Shown here: one piece after another, positions 35,755 to 47,098 of the stretch | How the letters are laid out: each line of letters starts with the position of its first letter | Numbering within the stretch: position 1 is the stretch's first letter | DNA from: Sphagnum magellanicum | Taxonomy: Eukaryota > Streptophyta > Sphagnopsida > Sphagnales > Sphagnaceae | Length of the DNA: 64,000 nt | Reading direction: 5' to 3' | Assembly: GCA_021904315.1 (NCBI GenBank) | Contig: CM038908.1 | Location: forward strand, 31,858,001 to 31,922,000 | The notes under the pieces: model-generated | What the model was told of the DNA's origin: nothing | The model's input: only the letters and a program-made list of their open reading frames with translations | The model's database searches: none | Program-made: the position numbers and the translations under genes

Positions 35755-38700
35755 CACAAAAGGTATGTGCTAAAACATTGCTTGAATATACCAACTACTT
35801 CAGTTTGTCTTGTGGTTTAGTGTGGATCTCTCTCCAATCATCTTGTCCTTTACATGAAGAATACATGCAGGCACATGTATTGAGGAATGGCACTGACCAA
35901 GTACAGTGGCTGGCTGTCCATGTCTCTTATTGACTGCAGGCAGGCGGCTGCAATCATCATGCAAGAAATGGAATCTCTGTGGCTCCTGTTTGAGGGCTGT
36001 TTTGAGGAGCATTTCTTTCACCTGTCTGTAGACATTTGATTTACAAAATGCACACTTTCTTAATGGGTATTTATCTGCTGACTCTTTTAGTTCAATTTAG
36101 AGTCTCCTGTCTCCTCATCAATTTTTTGATGATTTAATTGGATCAATCGGAAATGGTTAGCGTCTTCTGGAATGAAAATTACACCCTGGTCACTCGTAAA
36201 AGAAAACAGTTTTTCTGGACCTCTGAACATAGCACTTGTTTGTTGCAGTTAATTTGGCCTTTGGTGGTGCCCAAGATACACATGCCACCATAATCAAGCT
36301 GTTCTTGATATTCTCCTGTTGTTGACTTTGTCTGCTTTCCCTTTGTATGCAGGGCAGTGAAACCCATCCTGTCTAACATGCTTTAGAATTGCTGTTGGGT
36401 GAATTAGGCTCTAACCCATTTAGCATATCCTTACAAACCCATAAAGCGGTTCTAGTCATGGCCAGATTCAAAATTGTCTTTATCTTGCCCGTAGTTGCAG
36501 CCATAAAGACTACACATGGTACCAACCCCTGATCATTCAATCACCCAACTTTTTCCCTGTGAAATGGGCTGGTTTGAAATCAGGCAGGTGTGAAAACTCA
36601 GAGTGGTGAGATGCATGACCACTCTTAGCTAACAATTCTTTTTGCCAGTCATGCTGGGAAAAGCTCTGTAAGGAAATGTGTGACTGCAGATCAAAGTCAC
36701 AGCTGAGTCCCACTCTCCCTGCTGTTTTTTTGGAAGTTGGAATTGCAGAAGAATATTTACAGTGAGCCAATGGTTGCATGCATGACTACTTACTTCGTTT
36801 CAACTTGCTTGATGCTTTGTCTATGGTGCTCAGTCTTTCAATGGTTCATTTTCAGCTGGCTTGATGCTTGCTCTACATTGCTGAGTCTTTCTATAGGTCA
36901 ATTTTTTTCATTCGCTTGTGCAGAATGCCTGTAGAAACTAGAGACCAGTGTTGTCTGGTTCTTGGTTCTGAACAGAACGTTCAGTCTAGTTTTGGGTTAT
37001 TTTTAAATTTTGAAGGGAACTATCAGTCCAATTTATTCTAGTAGAAATTCGTGCCGCTTGGTTCTTGTTTTTGAAGAGAACCTTCAGTCCAGTGTTGGCT
37101 GGTTTTGAAATTTGAAGGGGAAATTTTGGCACTTCTGGTTCTGGCTAATGTTTCAAATTTTGATGGAACCTTGACTGCAATTTTGAACTGGGTACTTCAA
37201 ATTCCTGAATTCTAGGGTTTCCTGTGTGTTATTCCAAAGACTTTCAAAGTGGGGTTCTAAAAAGCCCTCAGTTGAAAACTTGTGAATAGGTTGAAGATGG
37301 CTTCTTTTTTGCAGGTTTGGGGTGGTGAGTTCAATTGACGATGCAATGAGTATTTGGCTCGATAAGTGACTATGTAAAATAGCATAGGTTGTAACAGAGT
37401 GGCAAAAACTAACCCAATGTTTTGTGTTAATGTGACTATGTTTTTCTCCCAGCTCAAGCTAACATGGCTACCATAGTAGTACCTCAGCAGGTTTGGTACA
37501 TGTCCATCAAGTCATTAATAAGTTTTAACATTTTCATTTCAACAAATGGAATGTTCTTAAAGACTCAATATATTTCTTCACAACTGTTTGTTAATTGATT
37601 TTTTTGGTGGAAAATTTCAACATTTTTGAAAGTAATATAATTAGTGTCAAACCTGCCAAGGCTGAATCCAACATCTTGTAGAACTGTGGCAACAAATGTC
37701 TTGAGTGATAGTTTTGGGGGCTATTGAATCCAGCTTGAAGATGAATTCCACTCCATACAATTGTTCAGGAAATTGCTCTTCACAGATACAAATCTGGTAG
37801 GGTTTTGGGCTTTGGGAGTCTAGTGGCATGCAAAAAGCACAAGATTGACAAACTTGGTCAGCTATGTTATTGCAACAAATTTGGCTGCAAAGGCACCTGG
37901 GTTACTCATTGGGGACCCTACAGAAGCAGCCTCCTTTCCTGAATATCCACTGCCAACACAGCAGATGCAAGGAAGGTCTTGGCAACTGAGCTAACACCTC
38001 AACACCTACAGGAAAAATACATGTAAGAAACAAATACAAGCAATCCGTCTCACCACAAAATGTGAACAATCATGAAAAACTAATGAGATTCTCTTTCATT
38101 TGTTAAAAGCTTTGGAAGTCTTTAGCAATGACAATTACAAAGGGCTAATTGACAATACAAACCTCGGTTGGGTCAATTTTGCCAACAGCCATCAAATACT
38201 CATACATTCCTGTTGAAGGTTGCAGCATTGTACCCAAAGTTGGTATTATCATCTGAAAAGCACTTGAAATACACCAGTGGAATCAACATGTTTCAGCAAG
38301 GTGAAGAACCAACAAAGATAGTCACAACAAGCAGAGCCTCTGAGTTGCAATTCATTCTCCTTGAACACAAGACCCAGGACTTCATTAAAACTACAGCAGG
38401 TGATTGCATCTGCAAACTCATACAATGAGACTTCCTGGCCATAAAATCTTGAAACCCCATTTCATTACAATTAGTGTTATTAGACTTGTTTGCACAATGA
38501 CAAGGATAGCTCCAAATATAATAATGCTCACACACTTCTCAATTACCTTAAAAGGTGCATGACACAACGACATCAATAAAAGATTGTGGAAGTGCAATTG
38601 CCCACCTTTTCAACAGCACACTCCCACTCACACCTGCATTCTTGGCTATCAACTTCATGGGGTAGCTTAATGCATGATTCACAATGTCTGCTCCAACCTA

Positions 38701-41399
38701 GCACAAGAGTAAAATGCAAAAGGTGCCCATCAAATAGGAATTTGCCTCAAGTTTGTGAGGAAAGAGCTACAAATAAAGGAATTTTATCTGTGGAATAATG
38801 CCCTCAATTTTGGCCAAGGTGAGAAAATCTGTTGTCTAGAAATATAAACAAACCTTTTGCTCACTGCATACTCAATTCAATCTGCCTCCTTAAATGTCAA
38901 AACAACATAAATAGAGTTGTAAAAACAAAAGCAAAAAAACTTCTAAATACTCAGAGCACTCTCCAGAGAGTACAAAGGCTACTAATGTTCCAACCATCCA
39001 TAGCAAGAAACTGAAAACAGTTGCCCACACTTACAACACCAGCATGGACACTTGTGCAATGCTTTAGACATCTTGTTTGTTCATGACTTTACCAAGAATT
39101 GCAGACCAGTTTTAAGCCAGCTATACAGTGATCATACACATGAACAAAAACAGTATCAGAAAGAAAAGTAGGCTCAAGAGCCTCACTAAGTACTTACAAA
39201 ATTTAGATTCTCCATAGAGACAAAGTCCTCTTGATGATGGACAAAAAATGCAACAATCAAAGTAAATATCTCTCAGAAGAATCGAGAAATCTCCATTCTC
39301 ATGATTAAGAAAAGGCGAAGCGAGGTCAACACTTCTGCAACCAGCCGTGGAGAATTCCAAAGAAGGAAATACAAAAAATGCAACAATCGAAATAACTGAG
39401 GTCATTATAAACATGAGTGCTGTGGAGCAAAATAACGACATGAAAATTGCAATTTTGTGTAGAGGTGGAAATGTGGTTTGTTGACTCTAGAATACAGTCA
39501 GAGACTCAACTCTGGGTAGGGAAAGAAAGCATACCAAGATGAAGAAAGACAGTATTGAAGAGATACAGAAGAAAGTTTGTGATGTTGAAAACCCTGACTA
39601 ATCCCACACCAACTTGTGCCATAGGCCTTGGTACTAGTTCCTAACATGTGCATCCCTTGCCCCTGAAAACACATCATTTGCTTCAACTTCAACTTACATA
39701 TATGCTTGTTGTTTTCTTGGATCTCACAAACACTGAAACAAAGTGCACATGGTCATGTAGCATCACCAAACACCTTCACCATTCCAACATTACAAGACAA
39801 GCTCAGAAATCTGAGGCATACACAAAAATTGAGGGAGTGAGTGTACATGTACAAGCTTGGTGCCAGCTTCTAAACCTTCTTTGCCCACTCTTAATGCAAA
39901 ACCCACCACTGCTGCACCCCAAAACAACACAAGGTTCAGAGCTCTAAATATGCAAAAATTTCACTACCCTAAGAATAGTAGATTTGATCATGTGCTGTGG
40001 AATACTACAAGAGGAAGCCCTGGATGAGATGACCGCAGTACCTGCAAAAATAAACCTAATATAAATCTCAAAATTGCATGAAGCATTTTGAAGTTCAAAC
40101 ACCTGCAGCACCCACAAAACCAAACAAATATATTCTCAGAATTGCATCAGCATTTGCTCATACAACATTTAGAGGTTCAAGCACTTGCAGCAACTCAAAA
40201 GTGCATGAACATTTTGCTAATCAAGCATTCAAAGGTTTCAATCACTTTCCACTCACACTAACATGCTACCAAGCTCATGAAATTCCCCAAATACCCTACA
40301 TTCTTCCACACAGTCAAAGCATAGAGGGAGCAAATCCATCGAACCTATCAAGTGTAGATGCTTGGTTTTTTTTGTGTCCACTTGTGCCTACCAATGCAGG
40401 AACAATACCATGGAGTGGCCATAAAGTGAGGGCATCAGCTTCTTCATTCTGACAAATTGAGCTTGATAAAAAACTGAAAAACAACCAATACAGACTTGAC
40501 CAAAGTTTCTTCTACAATTCAACAGGATGCCATGCCTGAATTGTAGAAAAGAGGTGTTGTGAGTGGAACCTCCGGTGAGGTTTGCCAATAGACTTCTGAC
40601 TTCCAAAGCCAAAGAGATTGGGAATTTTCCCGAGACACTGCAATTGACTCATTAGGCCAAGCACAAAACAAAAGCAAAAACGACTTTGAGCATGAGGACT
40701 TGGCATGACTCATTTGCCCAGTTACAGGCTACAATTATACAAACTAAACCCATGTCACACCTCTGCATTGTAATAGGCACACAGTTACAATAAGCTTTAT
40801 GTACAACAATATTCTTCCTTGAAGTCTATCCATGGGAAAGGACTTAAAGGGCTTGCCAAAGCTGCAGCAAGACCAACTTCAGGACAACTTGCACTTTCTT
40901 ATCCTCAAGGCTCTGTACCCAATTCACATACTTGGATAAGCAACAACCTTGTTAAAAGGTGCATCCAAATCATAGCACGGGCTCATGCACTTTCACATGC
41001 ATCAAGCTAGAGCAAAGTATGGCATAATCTATCTCCTAGCGAAAAAAATCCCGCATTCAAAACACTGTGGAAAAAGATGCAGTAACGGAAGGGCTCCCAG
41101 GTCTGCATCTACACACCTCAAGACTCATAAATCTGCATCTGTCTGTGTACATCTCTGCATATGCTTGCACCAATCAACTTGAGGGGGATATTGAACCCCA
41201 ATCCCAAAGGGATCCTGCCCAACTGCAACTCAAGACCTGTGTGCACCCAAACCAACATTAGTAAACAAATACAAGACAAGCAAATACTGAGTGACTGCTG
41301 GACTTCAAGAGTGACAAGTAAGTCACCTCCATTGACGACCAAGGGGTGTTGAAAATTGATGAAGTGCACATTATGGAATGTGGCCATTTGAAGCTCATT
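35755..41399. other. Downstream spacer, no gene recognised
   Basis: The GC content stays higher than in the flanking AT-rich regions, so this is probably gene-derived or transcribed DNA. The first kilobase or so is probably 3' UTR and flank of the Q-rich gene. From about 37.6 kb the + strand turns C/A-rich, and several acceptor- and donor-like signals read better on the reverse strand, for example near 39.2-39.4 kb. No open segment longer than 125 codons carries a domain that I know. Diverged direct repeats of about 70 bp lie at about 40070-40250. Confidence 0.4.
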
Positions 41400-42025
41400 T
41401 AGCTTGTTTGCATTGAATTGGTATCAAACCAGCAAGTCCTCTGTCACATATATGTGCACCAACAACCAACTTTGGTTGTCAATGGTGGTAACTTTGTCAC
41501 AACGTGTGGACATGAATGGTGGTGCTTTCCACATGGTCACTCTGATGGCTGGTAAAGCAATGTTGTGCATTGCCTGAGGCTAGGGTCCAACCTGTAGAAT
41601 CCGACCATTGTTTCTGAAAGGCAGTTCTCAACCTTGAGAAACTGGAAAAAAGTCTTCAAAATTTGTCATGGTGTGGCCTTGTTGGAGTAGATACCAGATT
41701 GCAACAAACTGCACCTATTTCTTCTTAATTTCTGCCTTGCCTTGATTTTGCAACTTGAGTAGCCATTGTGTAAATCCATACATGCAGCTTCTCATTTTTC
41801 ATGTGTTGGCTAGTAGGACAAGTGACATATTTCCCCCCAACAACAACTCCATGTCTAGCCGTTGTGCACTTCCTCAACCCGGAATGTTTCCCCAAATAGT
41901 CAAGTTTTGGCACTAATAATTTCTCTCTCCCACTCAAGCAGTTACAGAGCAAATCTTGAACTTTGACCATTTTCAGCTTGCCATCTTCTGCACAAACAGG
42001 CTCAGCCCATGTAAACCGTGCTGCA
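41400..42025 (-). pseudogene. hAT-like transposase pseudogene (N-terminal part)
   Basis: On the reverse strand, 42025 to 41725 reads FTWAEPVCAEDGKLKMV, GREKLLVPKLDYLGKHSGLR, a KC...ARHGVVVGGKY segment and QHMKNEKLHV. Lower down, in other frames, come QKQWSDSTGWTL (about 41590-41625) and DKVTTIDNQSWLLVHIYVTE (about 41420-41490). From memory these are the signature words, in the right order, of a repetitive plant family with a zinc-finger-like N terminus and a hAT-type catalytic core (WAE..., KLLVPK.D.L.KH.G.RK, WSDSTGWT, DEVTTIDNQSW). The copy has at least two frame changes and in-frame stops, and I see no continuation below 41400. It is a dead DNA transposon or a relic of a domesticated gene. 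It lies opposite to the two main genes. Confidence 0.65.
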
Positions 42026-43028
42026 ACCCACTAATTCAGTGTTGAAATGTGAGTGTCTTGGAATTGGCAAAGCTATGTGATTTTATATGTATCAATTGAT
42101 GCGAGAATGGCATGTAGGATTTCCAAAATGCGACTGATTATGTGTGTAAAATTCGATCACAAGCACAAGAAGGTGTTCACATCTTCACTAGTCTATTTGA
42201 GCAACCACTTGATAAAGAAGTTGTAATGTTTAAGTAGAACTCCACTTCTTAGATGTGAAGGTGCGATTCAATTCTTAATGTTCTTCCTATTAGTACCATT
42301 TTTGTGCATAGATTTTTGTGATGAACAAATAATATTCACAATGGTCTTTTTTTGGAGTTTTTAACAATCTCCATTTTGATTTTGGGAGATTATTGTTTCA
42401 AAGGGATATTTTGTTGGCCTTGCCTACCAAGGCAAGAATATTGTGTTTAAATTCATTATAGAGTATAGTAGCTTAAGGGATTTTGGCCCCTATGTAATAA
42501 TAGATCTATTTTGATATGAGGACTTTTGAAAGATGATATTTTGGCTTGTGTTGAAAGTTGAGATCAGTTATAGAGGTTTAATATCTTGAAGGATTTTGGT
42601 TTCTTTTAGAGGATTTTTTTGAAGATTATATTTTTGCATGGTGAAATATTTGAGTTTCCATAATTCTTCTTTTGCATTAAGATGCTTTAATGTAAATGGC
42701 AAGGCCACAGTGTGCCATTTGTTTTCTGTTGTTTCAAAAGAAATAAAAATAAAAATACTTAATTGTTGACTAGTTTTATTTCCCGTGAAAAAGTAACTTG
42801 GCCTTTTGATAAAAACATATGGCATGTTGGGCAAAACATATTTGTAGAATTTTATGTGTGTTTTTTCTAGCACAAATGTTGGCAAGGTGTACTACACTTC
42901 ACAATTAAATAAAACCGTAAAATGGTTTCTTATCACCTACATTAATGTTGAAAACTATATGATTTAGTTATAAGCTTTATTCACTAGTTATAACCATATT
43001 TGATTTCATGCATGCAACATCAATGTAT

Positions 43029-43071
<43 letters not shown>

Positions 43072-43579
43072 ACAATCGACCCACTATTGTATATTATGGA
43101 AAATTAGACTTCAAAAGATGTCAGGCTCAACACTAGCCCATTTATTTGGACTCTCCATTCTACTTTTGCAAGTTTTCATCCAAAGGGCAGAATTCTTCAA
43201 AAATTAAAACGTGGGCAGAGTCTTAAATTTTTAATATGGTCAGGCAATTCAGTCAGTCTCTTGTGAAGCGGGCAGCTATAAGGGGAAAAAAAAAATGTTG
43301 ACTAGACTGGCCATCTATTGTCCAATTAGGTATAAGTCCCTATGAAATAATCAACACTGATGTCACCTATGAGTAGGGTTTGACACCCCACTCTAGTCAC
43401 ATATTAAGCTAGCTAACTCCTGTTGGCAAGTCCACATGGTCAGATTGCCAACTCCAAGTCACCAAATGCTACATTGCCAACTTGCCAACTCCACTTCATC
43501 CTATGAATTGCCCAAATAAAACTTTTTATAGGCTGGCCAATTCCTGATATTTAGCCCTTTTCTGCCCAAACTTATGCCC
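42026..43579. other. AT-rich spacer, no gene seen
   Basis: The only distinct item is the (TA)n tract at 43032-43066. Reverse-strand open frames of up to 105 codons have no motif. Confidence 0.55.
43032..43066. repeat. (AT)n microsatellite
   Basis: About 17 uninterrupted AT units. Nothing else of note surrounds it. Confidence 0.95.
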
Positions 43580-43580
43580 C

Positions 43581-43890
43581 CATATGGAAGAATGCATTTT
43601 AAAATAAAATTTTAAGTCATATGGAAGGATGCATTTTAAGTCATATAGGATGCATTTTAAGTCATATATGATGCATTTTAAGTCATATAGCATGCATTTT
43701 AAGTCATATAGGATGTATTTAAAGTCATATAGAATGCATTTTAAGTCATATAGGATGCATTTAAAGTCATATAGCATGCATTTAAAGTCATATAGGATGC
43801 ATTTAAAGTCATATAGGATGCATTTTAAGTCATATAGGATGCATTTTAAGTCATATGGAAGGATGCATTTTAAGTCATATGGAAGATGCA
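43581..43890. repeat. 21-bp tandem satellite, about 13-14 units
   Basis: The unit AAGTCATATAGGATGCATTTT, here written as 20+1 bases, recurs 13 times with a 21-bp period; a few units carry a 3-bp insertion (GGAAGG in place of AGG). Because 21 is a multiple of three and the unit has no stop in these frames, both strands stay open across the array. Translations are heptad-like (MHFKSYR on +, YDLKCIL on -). I see no start context, splice signals or composition that would support a protein. Confidence 0.92.
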
Positions 43891-44529
43891 GAAGCAGCTG
43901 GACAAAATACAATCTCCATGGGATTGGGCAGAGTTCAAATCTCCATGACATTTTGAAGGTAAGGTAACAATTGCTCTCAACATTGTTGTACATTGCACAA
44001 ATGTAATAATAATTTGCATCTAATTCATTCCTGGCTGTGTAGACCTAATCTGTGCAGAATTTCAAGCATGGGTAATTTGTCAATTTCTGCACGTTCTAAT
44101 GTGAAACAGTTCCATGGTGACTTTACACCAGGTCACTACAGGGCATGGAAGCTAATGCAGTTTTTTTGACTAGAATAATTTGCTTACACAATGGACTCAT
44201 GGAATTCTGTATTCCTGGTTTGGTAACTTTACAATCCTAGAAAAAACAATGGCCTCTAATGTGTGATTTGGAAGAGGGCAACCCAAGTATGGTTTAGGGT
44301 TTAGGGTATTGGGGGATTAATCATAAACTTATTGTGGAGTGAAAGGCATCCCTATCTTAGAATAGAATACCAAAATGGTCCGATATACCTTTCGCAGGGC
44401 TGCGTAAGTTGCTTCCAACAACCCAAACTCTGTGCACTTGTAGTGCATAAGCAACAAGAACCTGATCAAAGTACATCCTCTTATACTCACTCTCCATTTC
44501 TAGCTTATTCATATGCAACAGAAACCTGA
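43891..44529. other. Spacer with a short telomere-like tract
   Basis: GGTTTAGGGTTTAGGG at 44291-44306 is two plant telomere units. Otherwise I see no gene or element between the 21-bp satellite and the Ty3 fossil. Confidence 0.5.
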
Positions 44530-45600
44530 GTAACATTAGGCCAAGTAATTTACCTTATGGTTTGACCATTTTCTTCATGGACAAAAAGGACAAAAAATTA
44601 TGCATGTGCATAGATTACCACACCTTGAAAAAAATCACCAATAAGAACAATTACCCCTTGCCATGAATTCACGATCTCTTTGATCTTCTAAATGAGGCTT
44701 CTTATTTTACCCACATCAACTTGAAGTCGGGCTATTTTAGATCTACATCGAAGATGCAAAGGTGCAAAAGATGACTATGAGGACAAGATATGATTCATAT
44801 GAGTTCTTGGTCAATGTCATTTGGGTTGTGTAACAACCCGTCCATTTTCACAACTTAATTTTATGAACTCAATCTTTCACGGGAAGTTAGATGAGTTTGT
44901 GATCATTTACATAGATGAAATCTTGGTGTATTTAAAGTTTGCGAAAGAACATGTGACACATTTAAAGTTTGTGTTGCAAAAGTTTAAAGAGAACAAATTA
45001 TACACCAATCAGGCAAAAAACAAGTTTGTAAGTCCAAAAATGAACATTTTGGGACATGTGTTGTCTTGGGAAGGGGTGAAGCCTAACCCAAAGAAAATAA
45101 AATCAATTAAGGAATGGCAAAACCCGGTTTTAGCCAAAGGGATTAGGTCATTCATAAGATTGGTCAATTTCTATAGGAAGTTCATAAAAGACTTCTTGGC
45201 CTTGGTAGAACTGCTCACTGACCTCCTGAAGAAAGAAGGATCATTTGAGTGGAAGGGTAAACAACAAAGGCCATTCGACCTTTTGAAAGGGAAATTGTTG
45301 TCAAAACTAGTGTTATGATTCCCAAATTTTGCAAAAACCATTTGAAATTCATACATATGTGAGTGGGTTTGTGATAGGTAGGGTCTTGATAGGAAGGACA
45401 CCCAATTGCCTTTGAAAGTAAAAAGGGGAGGGGGGGGGTTAATTGAAATGGCCAACTTATCGAAAGGAGTTGTTTAAAGGCATGGCAACATTACTTAGGC
45501 TTTCATAAAACTAGAATCTTTACAGATAATATATCATTGAGATATTTTGAAACTCGGCCAAGGGCCATGGTGAAGCAACTATGTTGGCATAGACACATAT
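44530..45600 (+). mobile_element. Old Ty3-type pol fossil (RT/RNase H part)
   Basis: The clearest segment (44821-45318) carries reverse-transcriptase words: FHGKLDEFVIIYIDEILVY, ILGHVLSWEGVKPNPKKIKS, IRSFIRLVNFYRKFIKDF, then an RNase H-like start (GSFEWKGKQQRPFDLLKGKL). Residual similarity extends to both sides. It is a different and much older lineage than the element at 5186-13130. It is heavily broken, and no LTR, gag or integrase is visible next to it. Confidence 0.85.
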
Positions 45601-47098
45601 GATCATGCCATGTGTATTCATTTTCATTACCCATTACATAAGACACTTGCAACTAATTGTCAACTATGATTTCCATTGATATAACTAGTTGTGCCACTAG
45701 GTTGCCATTGTATAAATATTATTTTTCCATTATTTTGTGACTATTGTTCAACTATTTTATTAGTAGTTTTCAACTATATTGTAACTCATAACATCATGTG
45801 GCCTTATAAACCTATCATACCATATAATTCATTAAAAAAAAAACTTGTTTTTGAAATCAAAAATCAAAAAGTATAATATATTGTATTACATATTCAATTT
45901 GGGTACACATATGGATCTGTTAAATTATACACATTGGAATCATATATTTTAAACATCTAATTGTTTTATTGAAAAGGGTTGATTCTTTCAAGCCAATCAT
46001 AGGCCTATGCACATATTATTAAAAAACTCAAGATGTATTATAAAAGATTTTTTTTCCTTCCAACAATTAACATATAGTAAATATACAAACCAAATTAACC
46101 AAATCAACCAAGTCAACATGTGGATAGTTAATATACAATTAGATTTCAACAAGGAATGTGAAAATTGAAAATATGAATTTGGGAAGAAAACCCTGAACAA
46201 GTGACACATGGTCGTAAATCAACATATTTCCCCAATTGCATCAATGACCTTCATGCACTTATGTTTATTGTTAAGAAACCCAACCTGAATTAAAAAGGAA
46301 AAGGTTTTTTCTTTACACATTTTGTGCATTTATTAATCTTATGGTGATGTAATTATCATATCATGTGTTAAATAATTAAGATTTTTCTTTTCCAATTTAG
46401 AAATAGACTAAAAGGTTGTCACAAGTTTGTTTATTTATTTATAAAACTTGGAGGTTGAAGGTTCTTATTTTATTCTTGAAGGTTGAAAGTTCTTGTTCCT
46501 ATTTTCAACGGTTGAAAGTTCTTGTTCTTGTTCTTGGAGGTTGAAAGTTCTTATTCTTGTTTTTGTTTTTGGAGGTTGAAGGTTTTTGTTTTTATTCTTG
46601 GAAGTTGAATGTTCTTGTTTTTGTTCTTATTTTTAGATATTGAAATTTCTTGCTCTTGTTTTTGGAGGTTGAAAGTTCTTGTTTTTGTTCTAAAAGGTCA
46701 AAGGTTCTTGTTCTTGTTTTTTTATCTTGGAGGTTGAAGGTTTTTTTAAAAATAAAAGGTAATCTTGAACAGTTCAAAGCATGCACATGCAATGTTGTAT
46801 AATTTGGTTAAGTTGCTAATTAATCATGTCATTGAATGTGTTGTTGTTTATTGTGTAATAATCCAAACCAATACATATAGAAGAAAAAGTTCAAAACAAC
46901 AAAGGTATGGTGAATTTAAACCTCAATAGTCCAAATATATGATGCATTTCATTTAAAAAACCACCATTGTATGCAAATGTAATTTATTGCAAAATTTGGT
47001 TTCTATCAATGATATGTATGTTACATTTTATTGATAAATAATTAAGTCATGTTAGTGGCATTATAGTTGTAAACTAATTTTATTTGAGTTCAAAAGAT
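45601..47098. other. AT-rich spacer with a GTT/GAA-rich minisatellite
   Basis: I see no gene. Except for the minisatellite at 46448-46745, the stretch is featureless AT-rich DNA. Confidence 0.55.
46448..46745 (+). repeat. Imperfect minisatellite, unit about 30-36 bp
   Basis: The phrase GGAGGTTGAAAGTTCTTGTT, with variants such as TTGAAGGTT and TTGAAATTT, recurs about eight times, separated by TTGTTCTTG-type spacers of varying length. It is probably slippage-derived. Confidence 0.8.

Noticed and set aside
43526-43993. Opposite-strand open frames of 155 and 112 codons over the 21-bp satellite
   Set aside because: They follow from the multiple-of-three period of the satellite. Translations are simple heptad repeats without initiation or splicing context.
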